Shown here: in pieces, positions 16,846 through 24,107 of the stretch
How positions within the stretch are numbered: the stretch's first letter is position 1
How the letters are laid out: every line of letters begins with the position of its first letter
Source of the DNA: Hyphomicrobiales bacterium
Lineage (GTDB): Bacteria; Pseudomonadota; Alphaproteobacteria; Rhizobiales; Rhizobiaceae
Reading direction: 5' to 3'
DNA: 64,000 nt
Assembly: GCA_900471525.1 (NCBI GenBank)
Contig: UCEZ01000019.1
Span: forward strand, 150,362-214,361
Notes under the pieces: generated by a model
Told to the model about the DNA's origin: nothing
What the model saw: the letters and a program-made list of their open reading frames with translations, nothing else
Database searches by the model: none
Position numbers and translations under genes: made by a program

Positions 16846-16868
16846 AAGGGGCGCCAGTGGCGCCCCTT
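16846..16868. terminator. Perfect 10-bp hairpin between aldo/keto reductase and ilvH
   Basis: AAGGGGCGCC (16846-16855) and GGCGCCCCTT (16859-16868) pair perfectly around a 3-base loop. The genes on both sides converge on it, ending at 16826 and 16874, so it probably terminates both. Confidence 0.8.
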
Positions 16869-16873
16869 GTCAT

Positions 16874-17446
16874 TCACATCCCCTGCGGGCCGCGGTTCAT
16901 CGCCGCAATCCCGGTGCGGCAGACTTCGATGACCCCGAGCGGCTTCATGATCGCCACGAACTGGTCGATCTTCGAAGACTTGCCGGTGATTTCGAGGATG
17001 AAATGCTCGAGCGTTGCGTCGATCACCTTGGCGTGGAAGGCGTCGGCGAGACGCAGCGTTTCCGCCCGGCTTTCGCCCTGCCCGCTGACTTTCACCAGCG
17101 CCACTTCGCGCTCGATCGGCCGGTCATGCCCAAGTTCGGCGGCCCGAACCGTCAGGTCGACGACGCGGTGGACTGGCACGATGCGTTCCAGCTGCGCCTT
17201 GATCTGCTCCAGCACGTGTGGCGTGCCGCGCGTCACGATGGTGATGCGCGACAGGTGTGACTGGTGTTCGGTCTCGGAAACAGTCAGGCTTTCGATGTTG
17301 TAGCCGCGGCCGGAAAACAGGCCGATGACGCGGGCAAGAACGCCCGGCTCGTTGTCGACGAGAACCGAAAGCGTGTGGTTTTCCGCCTTCTCGGTTTCCT
17401 TGGCGATGAAATAGGCGGAGCCGGTCGGCTGAAGATGTGCATTCAT
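16874..17446 (-). CDS. ilvH: Acetolactate synthase small (regulatory) subunit
   Basis: A 190-residue regulatory subunit that raises activity of the catalytic subunit and confers valine feedback. The N-terminal ACT domain (about 24-100) has HTLSVLVDNEPGVLARVIGLFSGRGYNIESLTV, the valine-binding surface; the C-terminal domain has REVALVKV and the conserved RTGIAAMNRG near the end. It follows the large subunit by 23 bases on the same strand, so both come under the attenuator upstream. Length is slightly above the E. coli IlvH because of an N-terminal extension usual in rhizobia. Confidence 0.97.
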   Translation of the reverse strand: MNAHLQPTGSAYFIAKETEKAENHTLSVLVDNEPGVLARVIGLFSGRGYNIESLTVSETEHQSHLSRITIVTRGTPHVLEQIKAQLERIVPVHRVVDLTVRAAELGHDRPIEREVALVKVSGQGESRAETLRLADAFHAKVIDATLEHFILEITGKSSKIDQFVAIMKPLGVIEVCRTGIAAMNRGPQGM

Positions 17447-17469
17447 GATCGTGTCCTTTTCCTATTCCA

Positions 17470-19266
17470 TCAAACCAGTGCGCGGCCCTTGGCGTCGATC
17501 GCGTTGGCGACCGCTTCGTCCGTGGCTTCGTCCGGCAACAGCATCTCGTTATGCGCCTTGCCCGACGGGATCATCGGGAAGCAGTTGGCGAGATTGGCGA
17601 CGCGGCAATCGAAGATCACCGGCGCCGGGCTGTCGATCATCTGCTGGATCGCAGCATCGAGATCGGCCGGCTTGTCGCAGCGGATGCCGACGCCGCCGTA
17701 GGCCTCGGCCAGCTTGACGAAGTCGGGCATGGCCTCGGTGTAGGAGTTGGACAGGCGGTTGCCGTGTAGCAGCTGCTGCCACTGGCGGACCATGCCCATG
17801 TACTGGTTGTTGAGGATGAAGATCTTGACCGGCAGGTTATGCTGCACGGCGCAGGACATTTCCTGGATGCACATCTGGATCGAGGCATCGCCCGCAATGT
17901 CGATGACGAGGCTGTCGGGATGGGCGACCTGGACGCCGATCGCCGCCGGGAAGCCGTAACCCATGGTGCCGAGGCCACCCGAGGTCATCCAGCGGTTCGG
18001 GTGCTCGAAACCGTAGAACTGCGCGGCCCACATCTGGTGCTGGCCGACTTCCGTGGTGATGTAGGTATCACGATGCTTGGTCAGCTCGTAGAGGCGCTGG
18101 ATGGCGTATTGCGGCATGATGACGTCGTCGCTCATCTTGTAGGCGAGCGAGTTGCGGCCGCGCCAGCGGACGATACCGGCCCACCAGTCTTCGAGGCGGC
18201 TCTTGTCGGTATCCTTGGCGGCGGCAGCCCGCCAGAGACGGACCATGTCTTCCAGAACATTGCCGACATCGCCGAGGATCGGTACGTCGACGCGAACGTT
18301 CTTGTTGATCGAGGACGGATCGATGTCGATGTGGATTTTTTTCGAATTCGGCGAGAAGGCGTTGAGACGGCCGGTGATGCGGTCATCGAAGCGTGCGCCG
18401 ATGCAGACCATGACGTCGCAGTCGTGCATCGCCATGTTGGCTTCGTAGGTGCCGTGCATGCCGAGCATGCCGAGCCAGTTCTTGCCGGATGCGGGATAGG
18501 CGCCAAGCCCCATCAGCGTCGAGGTGATCGGAAAATTGGTCAGCTCGACCAGTTCGCGCAACAGTTGCGAGGCTTCCGGCCCGGAATTGACAACGCCGCC
18601 ACCGGAATAGATGACCGGACGGCGCGCGCCCTTCATCAGTTCGATGGCCTGCTCGATGCGGCGCATGTCGCCCTGGAGTTTCGGCTGATAGCTATGCTGG
18701 ACCTTGGCTGCCGATGGCGGCGTATAGGTGCCGGTGGCGAACTGGACGTCCTTCGGGATATCGACGACGACGGGACCCGGACGGCCGGACTGGGCGATGC
18801 GGAAAGCCTCGTGGATGATGCCAGCCAGCTCGTTGACGTCCTTGACCAGCCAGTTGTGCTTGGTGCAGGGCCGCGTGATGCCGACGGTGTCGCATTCCTG
18901 GAAGGCATCGGAACCGATCAGCGATGTCGGAACCTGGCCGGTCAGGCAGACGAGCGGGATGCTATCCATCAGCGCGTCCTGGAGCGGCGTGACGGCGTTG
19001 GTGGCGCCCGGGCCTGAGGTCACCAGCATGACGCCGACCTTGCCGGTCGAGCGGGCGTAACCTTCGGCCATGTGGCCGGCGCCCTGCTCGTGGCGCACGA
19101 GGATGTGCTGGATATCCTCCTGCTGGAAGATTTCGTCATAGATCGGCAGGACGGCACCGCCCGGATAACCGAAAATATGCTCCACACCATTGTCCCTCAG
19201 TGCCTGAAGAACAATTTCCGCCCCAGTCATTCGATTATCCTGCATCTGATTTTCTGTACCGCTCAT
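17470..19266 (-). CDS. ilvI: Acetolactate synthase large (catalytic) subunit
   Basis: A 598-residue thiamine-diphosphate enzyme making acetolactate or acetohydroxybutyrate, the first common step of valine, leucine and isoleucine synthesis. The catalytic glutamate is Glu60 (LVRHEQGAGHMAEGYAR). The TPP/Mg site is GDASIQMCIQEM ending in NNQYMGMVRQWQ. The FAD-binding middle domain includes CIGARFDDRITG. Sequence before the ATG at 19266 (MSGTENQ) includes another in-frame ATG at 19284 that would add six residues; neither has a strong ribosome-binding site. Expression is very likely controlled by the attenuator at 19323-19435. In rhizobia the gene is called ilvI or ilvB. Confidence 0.96.
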   Translation of the reverse strand: MSGTENQMQDNRMTGAEIVLQALRDNGVEHIFGYPGGAVLPIYDEIFQQEDIQHILVRHEQGAGHMAEGYARSTGKVGVMLVTSGPGATNAVTPLQDALMDSIPLVCLTGQVPTSLIGSDAFQECDTVGITRPCTKHNWLVKDVNELAGIIHEAFRIAQSGRPGPVVVDIPKDVQFATGTYTPPSAAKVQHSYQPKLQGDMRRIEQAIELMKGARRPVIYSGGGVVNSGPEASQLLRELVELTNFPITSTLMGLGAYPASGKNWLGMLGMHGTYEANMAMHDCDVMVCIGARFDDRITGRLNAFSPNSKKIHIDIDPSSINKNVRVDVPILGDVGNVLEDMVRLWRAAAAKDTDKSRLEDWWAGIVRWRGRNSLAYKMSDDVIMPQYAIQRLYELTKHRDTYITTEVGQHQMWAAQFYGFEHPNRWMTSGGLGTMGYGFPAAIGVQVAHPDSLVIDIAGDASIQMCIQEMSCAVQHNLPVKIFILNNQYMGMVRQWQQLLHGNRLSNSYTEAMPDFVKLAEAYGGVGIRCDKPADLDAAIQQMIDSPAPVIFDCRVANLANCFPMIPSGKAHNEMLLPDEATDEAVANAIDAKGRALV

Positions 19267-19322
19267 TGGCCTGTTTCCGTCCATGTTCGCGTTTTGGCTG
19301 TGAGTATCTTGTTTGAAGGCAT

Positions 19323-19345
19323 AAAAAAAGGCCCCGTGAGGGCCT
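19323..19345 (-). terminator. Attenuator terminator upstream of ilvI
   Basis: On the minus strand AGGCCC (19345-19340) pairs with GGGCCT (19334-19329) across a 5-base loop and is followed by a T-run (19329-19323). It lies between the leader peptide stop and the ilvI start, so transcription should stop here unless the competing structure forms. Confidence 0.85.
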
Positions 19346-19352
19346 CGTGTTT

Positions 19353-19400
19353 GCGCATGGGTGGCTATCGCCGGATGGTTATACCACCCTGCCCATGCGC
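19353..19400 (-). promoter_or_regulatory. Leader hairpin of the ilv attenuator
   Basis: GCGCATGGG (19400-19392) pairs perfectly over nine bases with CCCATGCGC (19361-19353). The left arm overlaps codons 13-15 of the leader peptide, so a ribosome position along the peptide decides whether this helix forms. The hairpin lies directly before the terminator. Exact switching pairs were not computed. Confidence 0.65.
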
Positions 19401-19435
19401 CGTCCCACCACAAGAATTGCTGCGATCTTTATCAT
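19379..19435 (-). CDS. ilvL: ilv leader peptide (attenuation uORF)
   Basis: An 18-codon open reading frame (MIKIAAILVVGRRMGRVV, then TAA) between the promoter and the attenuator terminator. Eight of 18 residues are Ile (3), Leu (1) or Val (4), the products of the pathway, with IAAILVV as the control run and a second VV just before the stop. This is the classic design in which scarcity of charged Ile/Leu/Val tRNA stalls the ribosome and prevents terminator formation. The ATG lies only 9 bases after the -10 element, so the mRNA probably starts at or within a base or two of it and the peptide is read leaderless, as reported for the trp leader of Sinorhizobium meliloti. Confidence 0.85.
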   Translation of the reverse strand: MIKIAAILVVGRRMGRVV

Positions 19436-19443
19436 GGGCGCGA

Positions 19444-19472
19444 TTGATAAACAGAAAAGCCAGGCCCGTCAA
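19444..19472 (-). promoter_or_regulatory. Sigma-70 promoter of the ilvL-ilvI-ilvH operon
   Basis: TTGACG (19472-19467) and TATCAA (19449-19444) are separated by 17 bases. The predicted start of transcription falls around 19438-19435, at the first codon of the leader peptide. Confidence 0.7.
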
Positions 19473-19590
19473 CGCCTTTCAAGAAAACAACCGATACGAG
19501 TCCAAAACGGCACAAGCTCACGCAAGCACAAGAAAGAACTTATTAAATACCGTCCGATAATATTGCGGGTTCTTGGCCAGAGGTTTCGTA

Positions 19591-21645
19591 TTGCTGAACA
19601 ATGACCTTCATTCCTCGATCAGTGCCGGAGAGCAGGATCGGCGCGATGCCCTGAAACGAGGCAACCGCTTCCTCGGTCGGGTCGTTGCGTGCAGCGGTTC
19701 GCGCGCGACGATCGCAGCCATTGCCGAGAACGGCGAAACCTCGCTCACCGAATTGTGGTCCGTCGGCCGGCTGATCTCGATCACCGTCGGCAAGAACCGC
19801 GTCGTCGCCCTAGTCTATTCCATGCAGACCGCCACCAACGAATGGGGCGAGGAAATTGACAACACCTTCCGCATCGAAGTGGAACTGATGGGCGAAGTCC
19901 ATCTCAGCCCCAACGGGCGCGAAGAATTTTCCGCCGGCATCAGCCAGTATCCCTATCTCGGCGCCATCGCCCACCGCATCCGCTCGGCCGATCTCGCCCG
20001 CATCTACGACACCGGCAAGAACGATACCTGCATCATCGGCAAGCTGACCCAGGACGAGAGCCTCGACGCCGCCATCCACGTCCCCTCGATGCTATCAAAG
20101 CATTTTGCCATCGTCGGCACCACCGGCGTTGGCAAGTCAACGGCTGTCAGCCTTTTGCTGCACAAGGCGATCGCGTCGGATCCGAAGCTGCGCGTGCTGA
20201 TCCTTGATCCGCACAACGAATTCGCCGCCGCCTTTCCCGATATCGCCGTGGTCATCGATACCGACAATCTCGACCTGCCCTTCTGGCTGATGAAGCTCGA
20301 AGAGTTTGCCGAAGTCATTTTCCGCGGTCGGCCGCCGGTTCCGGAAGAACTCGATATCCTTCGCGATGTCATTCCGGAAGCGAAACGCGCATTCAAGGGA
20401 TCGATGGAATCAGGCCTTGCGCGCCGGACCAGCGAAAAAAGTTCGATCACCGCCGATACGCCGGTTCCCTATCGCATGGCGGATCTGCTGGCGATGATCG
20501 ATGAGCGCATCGGCCGACTGGAGGGACGCAGCGACAAGCCGCATCTGCGTTCACTGAAGGTGAAGGTGATCGGCGCGATCAACGACCCGCGCTACAATTT
20601 CATGTTCTCGTCGAACACGATCACCGATACGATCCTTGAGACGATCGCCAAGATCTTCCGTATCCCCGGCGAAGGCAGGCCGATCACGACCTTCCAGCTC
20701 GCCGGAATCCCATCGGAAGTCGTAAACTCGGTCGCCTCCGTCCTCTGCCGCATGGCCTTTGAAATCGCCCTCTGGAGCAATGGCGGCGTTCACATGCTGG
20801 TCGTCTGCGAGGAAGCCCACCGCTACGTTCCAGCCGATATCAGCCTCGGTTTCGTGCCGACCCGCCAGGCGATCGCCCGCATCGCCAAGGAAGGCCGTAA
20901 ATACGGCGTATCGCTCGGCATCATCACCCAGCGCCCCGGCGAACTCGATCCGACCATCCTGTCGCAGTGCTCGACGGTCTTTGCCATGCGCCTTTCCAAC
21001 GACCGTGACCAGGAAATCATCCGCTCGGCCATCCCGAACTCATCGATCTCGACGACCAGCTTCATTTCCTCGATCGGCAATGGCGAGGCAATCGCCTTCG
21101 GCGAGGCCGTGGCGGTGCCGATGCGCATGCGCTTTACCCGAGTCGATGAAAAGAGCCTCCCGAAAGCCAACGGCGTTGCCGTCAAGGTAACGGACGAAAC
21201 CCCCGACACCGTCGACCTGCGCAACGTCGTGTCGCGCATGCGTGCCATGCACGGCCCGGACATTTCCGGTTTCCAGCAGGCTTACACGGCCAGTCTCGGC
21301 GGGCTCGACAATGAGCCCACCGCGGTGGATGAGGGTTTCGCAGACAACAGTGCGTTCGGCCAAACCGGTCCGGCACCGCAACATGAAACCTACACGCCGG
21401 CTGTCGAGCCTTACAACCCGGCAATGCTGCCGCGCGCGGAGCCTGCCAATCCGCAGCTAGAGCGTTTCAACCAGATACGTAACCAGCTGCTTTCGGATGA
21501 GCCTCCTGCGCAACCCCGGCCGGATCCATATCGGGCGCCCCCGCGCGTCACACCGAGCTTTGCGCAGCCCGGCTCGGACCAGCCGAGGCCATCACTTCGC
21601 GAAAGCCTGTTGAAAAAGCCGCTGAGCAGCATCATCCGTAAGTAG
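19591..21645 (+). CDS. HerA-like (DUF87) hexameric ATPase
   Basis: A 684-residue FtsK/HerA-superfamily ATPase. An N-terminal HAS-barrel-like region (about 1-150) precedes Walker A GTTGVGKSTAV (about 172-182) and LILDPHNEF, the conserved DPHxE of HerA. The Walker B/arginine-finger block is MLVVCEEAHRYVP, with GVSLGIITQRPGELDPTILSQCSTVFAMRL after it. The last 110 residues are proline-rich and disordered. HerA usually pairs with the nuclease NurA in DNA end resection, but no nuclease gene is adjacent here. The TTG at 19591 has AGAGG seven bases upstream; an earlier TTG at 19573 lacks one. Divergent from the ilv operon. Confidence 0.88.
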   Translation: MLNNDLHSSISAGEQDRRDALKRGNRFLGRVVACSGSRATIAAIAENGETSLTELWSVGRLISITVGKNRVVALVYSMQTATNEWGEEIDNTFRIEVELMGEVHLSPNGREEFSAGISQYPYLGAIAHRIRSADLARIYDTGKNDTCIIGKLTQDESLDAAIHVPSMLSKHFAIVGTTGVGKSTAVSLLLHKAIASDPKLRVLILDPHNEFAAAFPDIAVVIDTDNLDLPFWLMKLEEFAEVIFRGRPPVPEELDILRDVIPEAKRAFKGSMESGLARRTSEKSSITADTPVPYRMADLLAMIDERIGRLEGRSDKPHLRSLKVKVIGAINDPRYNFMFSSNTITDTILETIAKIFRIPGEGRPITTFQLAGIPSEVVNSVASVLCRMAFEIALWSNGGVHMLVVCEEAHRYVPADISLGFVPTRQAIARIAKEGRKYGVSLGIITQRPGELDPTILSQCSTVFAMRLSNDRDQEIIRSAIPNSSISTTSFISSIGNGEAIAFGEAVAVPMRMRFTRVDEKSLPKANGVAVKVTDETPDTVDLRNVVSRMRAMHGPDISGFQQAYTASLGGLDNEPTAVDEGFADNSAFGQTGPAPQHETYTPAVEPYNPAMLPRAEPANPQLERFNQIRNQLLSDEPPAQPRPDPYRAPPRVTPSFAQPGSDQPRPSLRESLLKKPLSSIIRK

Positions 21646-21698
21646 CCGGATAGAGCTCTCCACCCCTACCGCCGGCTTTTGTCGGGAAGATCGCGACC

Positions 21699-22610
21699 TT
21701 AGAGACTATCGCCTGATTCCGGGTCCCAGCGCAGCCAGCTGTCATCCAGCTGATTGCGAAACCATGTCATCTGCCGCTTGGCATACTGCCGTGTGGCGGC
21801 AGATGCGGTTTCGACAACCTCGTCCTTGCTCATCGTACCGGCAAGCATGGCGGCAATCTGCGGTACGCCGATCGCTTTCATCGCCGGCATCTCCAGCTTG
21901 AGATCGAGCGACAGAAGCATTTTCACCTCGTCAACGGCACCGCCGTCGAGCATCCCGGCAAAACGTCGGTCGATCCGCTGACGCAGTAAAGCACGATCCG
22001 GCAGGACTACGATTTTCAAGGCCTGGTCCGGGTCGATCGCAACCGGCCCCTGCCGTGCCTGGAATACGCGGATCGATTGGCCGGTCGCCGCGAAGATCTC
22101 CAGCGCGCGCGCAATGCGCTGGCCGTCGCCCGGACGCAGGGTCTGCGCGGTTTCCGGGTCTTTTTGCGACAGGACGGCATGCAGAGCCTCGGCGCCGTCT
22201 TGCTGCAGCCGGCGCCGCACGTCTTCGCGTATGTCCGCCGGAACCGCCGGCATGTCCGACAAACCGCCGGTCAGCGCCTTGAAATAGAGCCCGGTGCCGC
22301 CGACGAAGACAGGTATCCGCCCATCGCGGCGCACCGCCTCCAGAACCTCGACAGCATCGCGAAACCATTCGCCCGTCGAATAATGCTGCGACGCGGGCAC
22401 ATGCCCGTAGAGATGGTGGGGAATGCCCTGCATGTCAGCTTCGAACGGACGCGCCGTCAGTACATGCAGCGTATCGTAGACCTGCATGCTGTCGGCGTTG
22501 ATCACCACACCATTGTGCCGTTTCGCCATGTCGATGGCGAGAGCGGACTTGCCGCTGGCGGTCGGCCCGGTTATCAGGATCGCATCCTGTCCAATCTCAA
22601 GGTTTTTCAT
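21699..22610 (-). CDS. miaA: tRNA dimethylallyltransferase
   Basis: A 303-residue enzyme that transfers a dimethylallyl group from DMAPP to N6 of adenosine 37 in tRNAs reading UNN codons. The P-loop ILITGPTASGKSALAIDMA is at the N-terminus, then VINADSMQVYDTLHVLTARP (substrate Asp and the tRNA-binding DSMQVY), FVGGTGLYFKALTGGL, and the C-terminal AIGVPQIA and RQYAKRQMTWFRNQ. I prefer the ATG at 22610, which has GAAGG five bases before it; ATG 22613 directly precedes it. Its start is one base from the serB start on the other strand, so each gene's ribosome-binding site lies in the other's coding sequence. Confidence 0.97.
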   Translation of the reverse strand: MKNLEIGQDAILITGPTASGKSALAIDMAKRHNGVVINADSMQVYDTLHVLTARPFEADMQGIPHHLYGHVPASQHYSTGEWFRDAVEVLEAVRRDGRIPVFVGGTGLYFKALTGGLSDMPAVPADIREDVRRRLQQDGAEALHAVLSQKDPETAQTLRPGDGQRIARALEIFAATGQSIRVFQARQGPVAIDPDQALKIVVLPDRALLRQRIDRRFAGMLDGGAVDEVKMLLSLDLKLEMPAMKAIGVPQIAAMLAGTMSKDEVVETASAATRQYAKRQMTWFRNQLDDSWLRWDPESGDSL

Positions 22611-22611
22611 C

Positions 22612-23499
22612 ATGGCCTTCGTTGCCACGCTTGTTGCCAATCCGTCAAATCCCGTTCTGACACCCGCGCTTGCCGAAGAGGCAGCGGCAGCGGTCGATGC
22701 GTCCGGCCTTTACTGGCTCGCTGACGGCGTTGCCTGCGATATCGCTTTGAAAGACGGCGCCAATCCGGACTGGCAGGAAGCTTTGCTGCGGGGCGTGGTC
22801 GGTGACGCGCCGGTCGACGTCGTCGTCCAGAATGCCGAGACGCGCCGCAAAAAGCTTCTGATCGCCGACATGGATTCCACCATGATTGGCCAGGAATGCA
22901 TCGACGAACTCGCTGCCGAGGTCGGATTGAAGGACAAGGTCGCGGCCATCACGGCCCGCGCGATGAACGGCGAGATCGCCTTCGAGCCGGCCCTGATTGA
23001 ACGGGTCGCATTGCTCAAGGGTCTGCCGGTAAGCGTTGTGAACGAGGTTATCGAAAAACGCATCACACTGACGCCGGGCGGGCGTGAACTGGTCGCGACG
23101 ATGAAGGCCAAGGGCTATTACACCGCGCTGGTCTCCGGCGGTTTCACCGTCTTTACCGGCCCCATCACCGCCACGCTTGGCTTCCATGAAAACCGCGCCA
23201 ATATTCTGATCGAAAAAGACGGTCATCTCACCGGTGCCGTCGCAGAGCCTATCCTTGGCAAACAGGCCAAGGTCGATGCGCTGGTCGACATCACGACGAA
23301 GCTCGGCATTTCGACGGCCGATGCCCTTGCCGTCGGCGACGGCGCCAATGATCTTGGGATGCTTCATCTTGCCGGCGCCGGTGTTGCCCTGCATGCCAAG
23401 CCAGTCGTCTCTTCACAGGTGAAAATCCGCATCGACCACGCCGACCTCACCGCCCTCCTTTATATCCAGGGCTACCGGAAGACGGATTTCGTGCTTTGA
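22612..23499 (+). CDS. serB: Phosphoserine phosphatase
   Basis: A 295-residue HAD-family hydrolase performing the last step of serine synthesis. The catalytic loop LIADMDSTMIGQEC places the nucleophile at Asp86 and the acid/base at Asp88. Other HAD motifs are ALVSGGFTVF (Ser), the lysine of KQAKVDAL and AVGDGANDLGML (acidic pair). The first 75 residues form the ACT-like N-terminal domain present in proteobacterial SerB. The ATG at 22612 with AAGG nine bases upstream gives the standard N-terminus MAFVATL. Back to back with miaA. The acetyltransferase start overlaps its stop. Confidence 0.97.
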   Translation: MAFVATLVANPSNPVLTPALAEEAAAAVDASGLYWLADGVACDIALKDGANPDWQEALLRGVVGDAPVDVVVQNAETRRKKLLIADMDSTMIGQECIDELAAEVGLKDKVAAITARAMNGEIAFEPALIERVALLKGLPVSVVNEVIEKRITLTPGGRELVATMKAKGYYTALVSGGFTVFTGPITATLGFHENRANILIEKDGHLTGAVAEPILGKQAKVDALVDITTKLGISTADALAVGDGANDLGMLHLAGAGVALHAKPVVSSQVKIRIDHADLTALLYIQGYRKTDFVL

Positions 23500-24053
23500 T
23501 CGTTCTGGAAACGAAACGGCTGCGCATCCGCAACTGGCTGGAGACCGACCGGCCGCTCTTTGCCGAAATCAATGCCGATCCGAAGGTGATGGAGTTTTTC
23601 CCCCGCCAGCGTTCCCGGGAGGAATCCGATGCCCTTATGGATGAAGTCCGTCAACGCATTCGCGAAACCGGGCTCGGCTTTTTCGCCATCGCGCTGAAGG
23701 ACACGGATGAGCCGATCGGCTTCCTCGGCCTCGCCCGCACTGACCTGGAGCCGTTTCTGCCGGACGGCACCGTCGAGATCGGCTGGCGCCTGGCTGTCCG
23801 CTTCTGGCGGCAGGGCTATGTCACCGAAGCTGCAGAGGCGATGCTGCGCCATGGCTTTGAAAAGCGCGGATTGGCGGAAATCGTCTCCTTCGCGGTTGAG
23901 AACAACGCGCGCTCGACGGCGGTGATGAAACGCCTCGGCATGCGCCACGACCCAAAGCGTGACTTCGAACACCCGCGAGTTCCGGATACCGCGCCACGTC
24001 TCAAGCATCACGTGGTCTATGCAATCAGCCGTGAAGAATGGCTGGCACGATAA
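23496..24053 (+). CDS. GNAT-family N-acetyltransferase (RimJ-like)
   Basis: A 185-residue acetyltransferase of the RimJ/RimL branch: LETKRLRIRNWLETD at the start, EIGWRLAVRFWRQGYVTEAAEAML as the acetyl-CoA pyrophosphate-binding motif A (the R/Q-x-x-G-x-x loop), and IVSFAVENNARSTAVMKRLGM as motif B. The start is a TTG that overlaps the serB stop (TTGA), indicating translational coupling. The substrate could be a ribosomal protein N-terminus or a small molecule; nothing in the sequence decides. Confidence 0.88.
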   Translation: MIVLETKRLRIRNWLETDRPLFAEINADPKVMEFFPRQRSREESDALMDEVRQRIRETGLGFFAIALKDTDEPIGFLGLARTDLEPFLPDGTVEIGWRLAVRFWRQGYVTEAAEAMLRHGFEKRGLAEIVSFAVENNARSTAVMKRLGMRHDPKRDFEHPRVPDTAPRLKHHVVYAISREEWLAR

Positions 24054-24107
24054 AGGCGGATCTTGCGGCCCGCTTTCAAGCTTGATCCGTCATCCATTGA
24101 TGGCGAC

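Noticed and set aside
17839..19017. 392-codon plus-strand frame inside ilvI
   Set aside because: It is antisense to a fully conserved acetolactate synthase; high GC creates long shadow frames.
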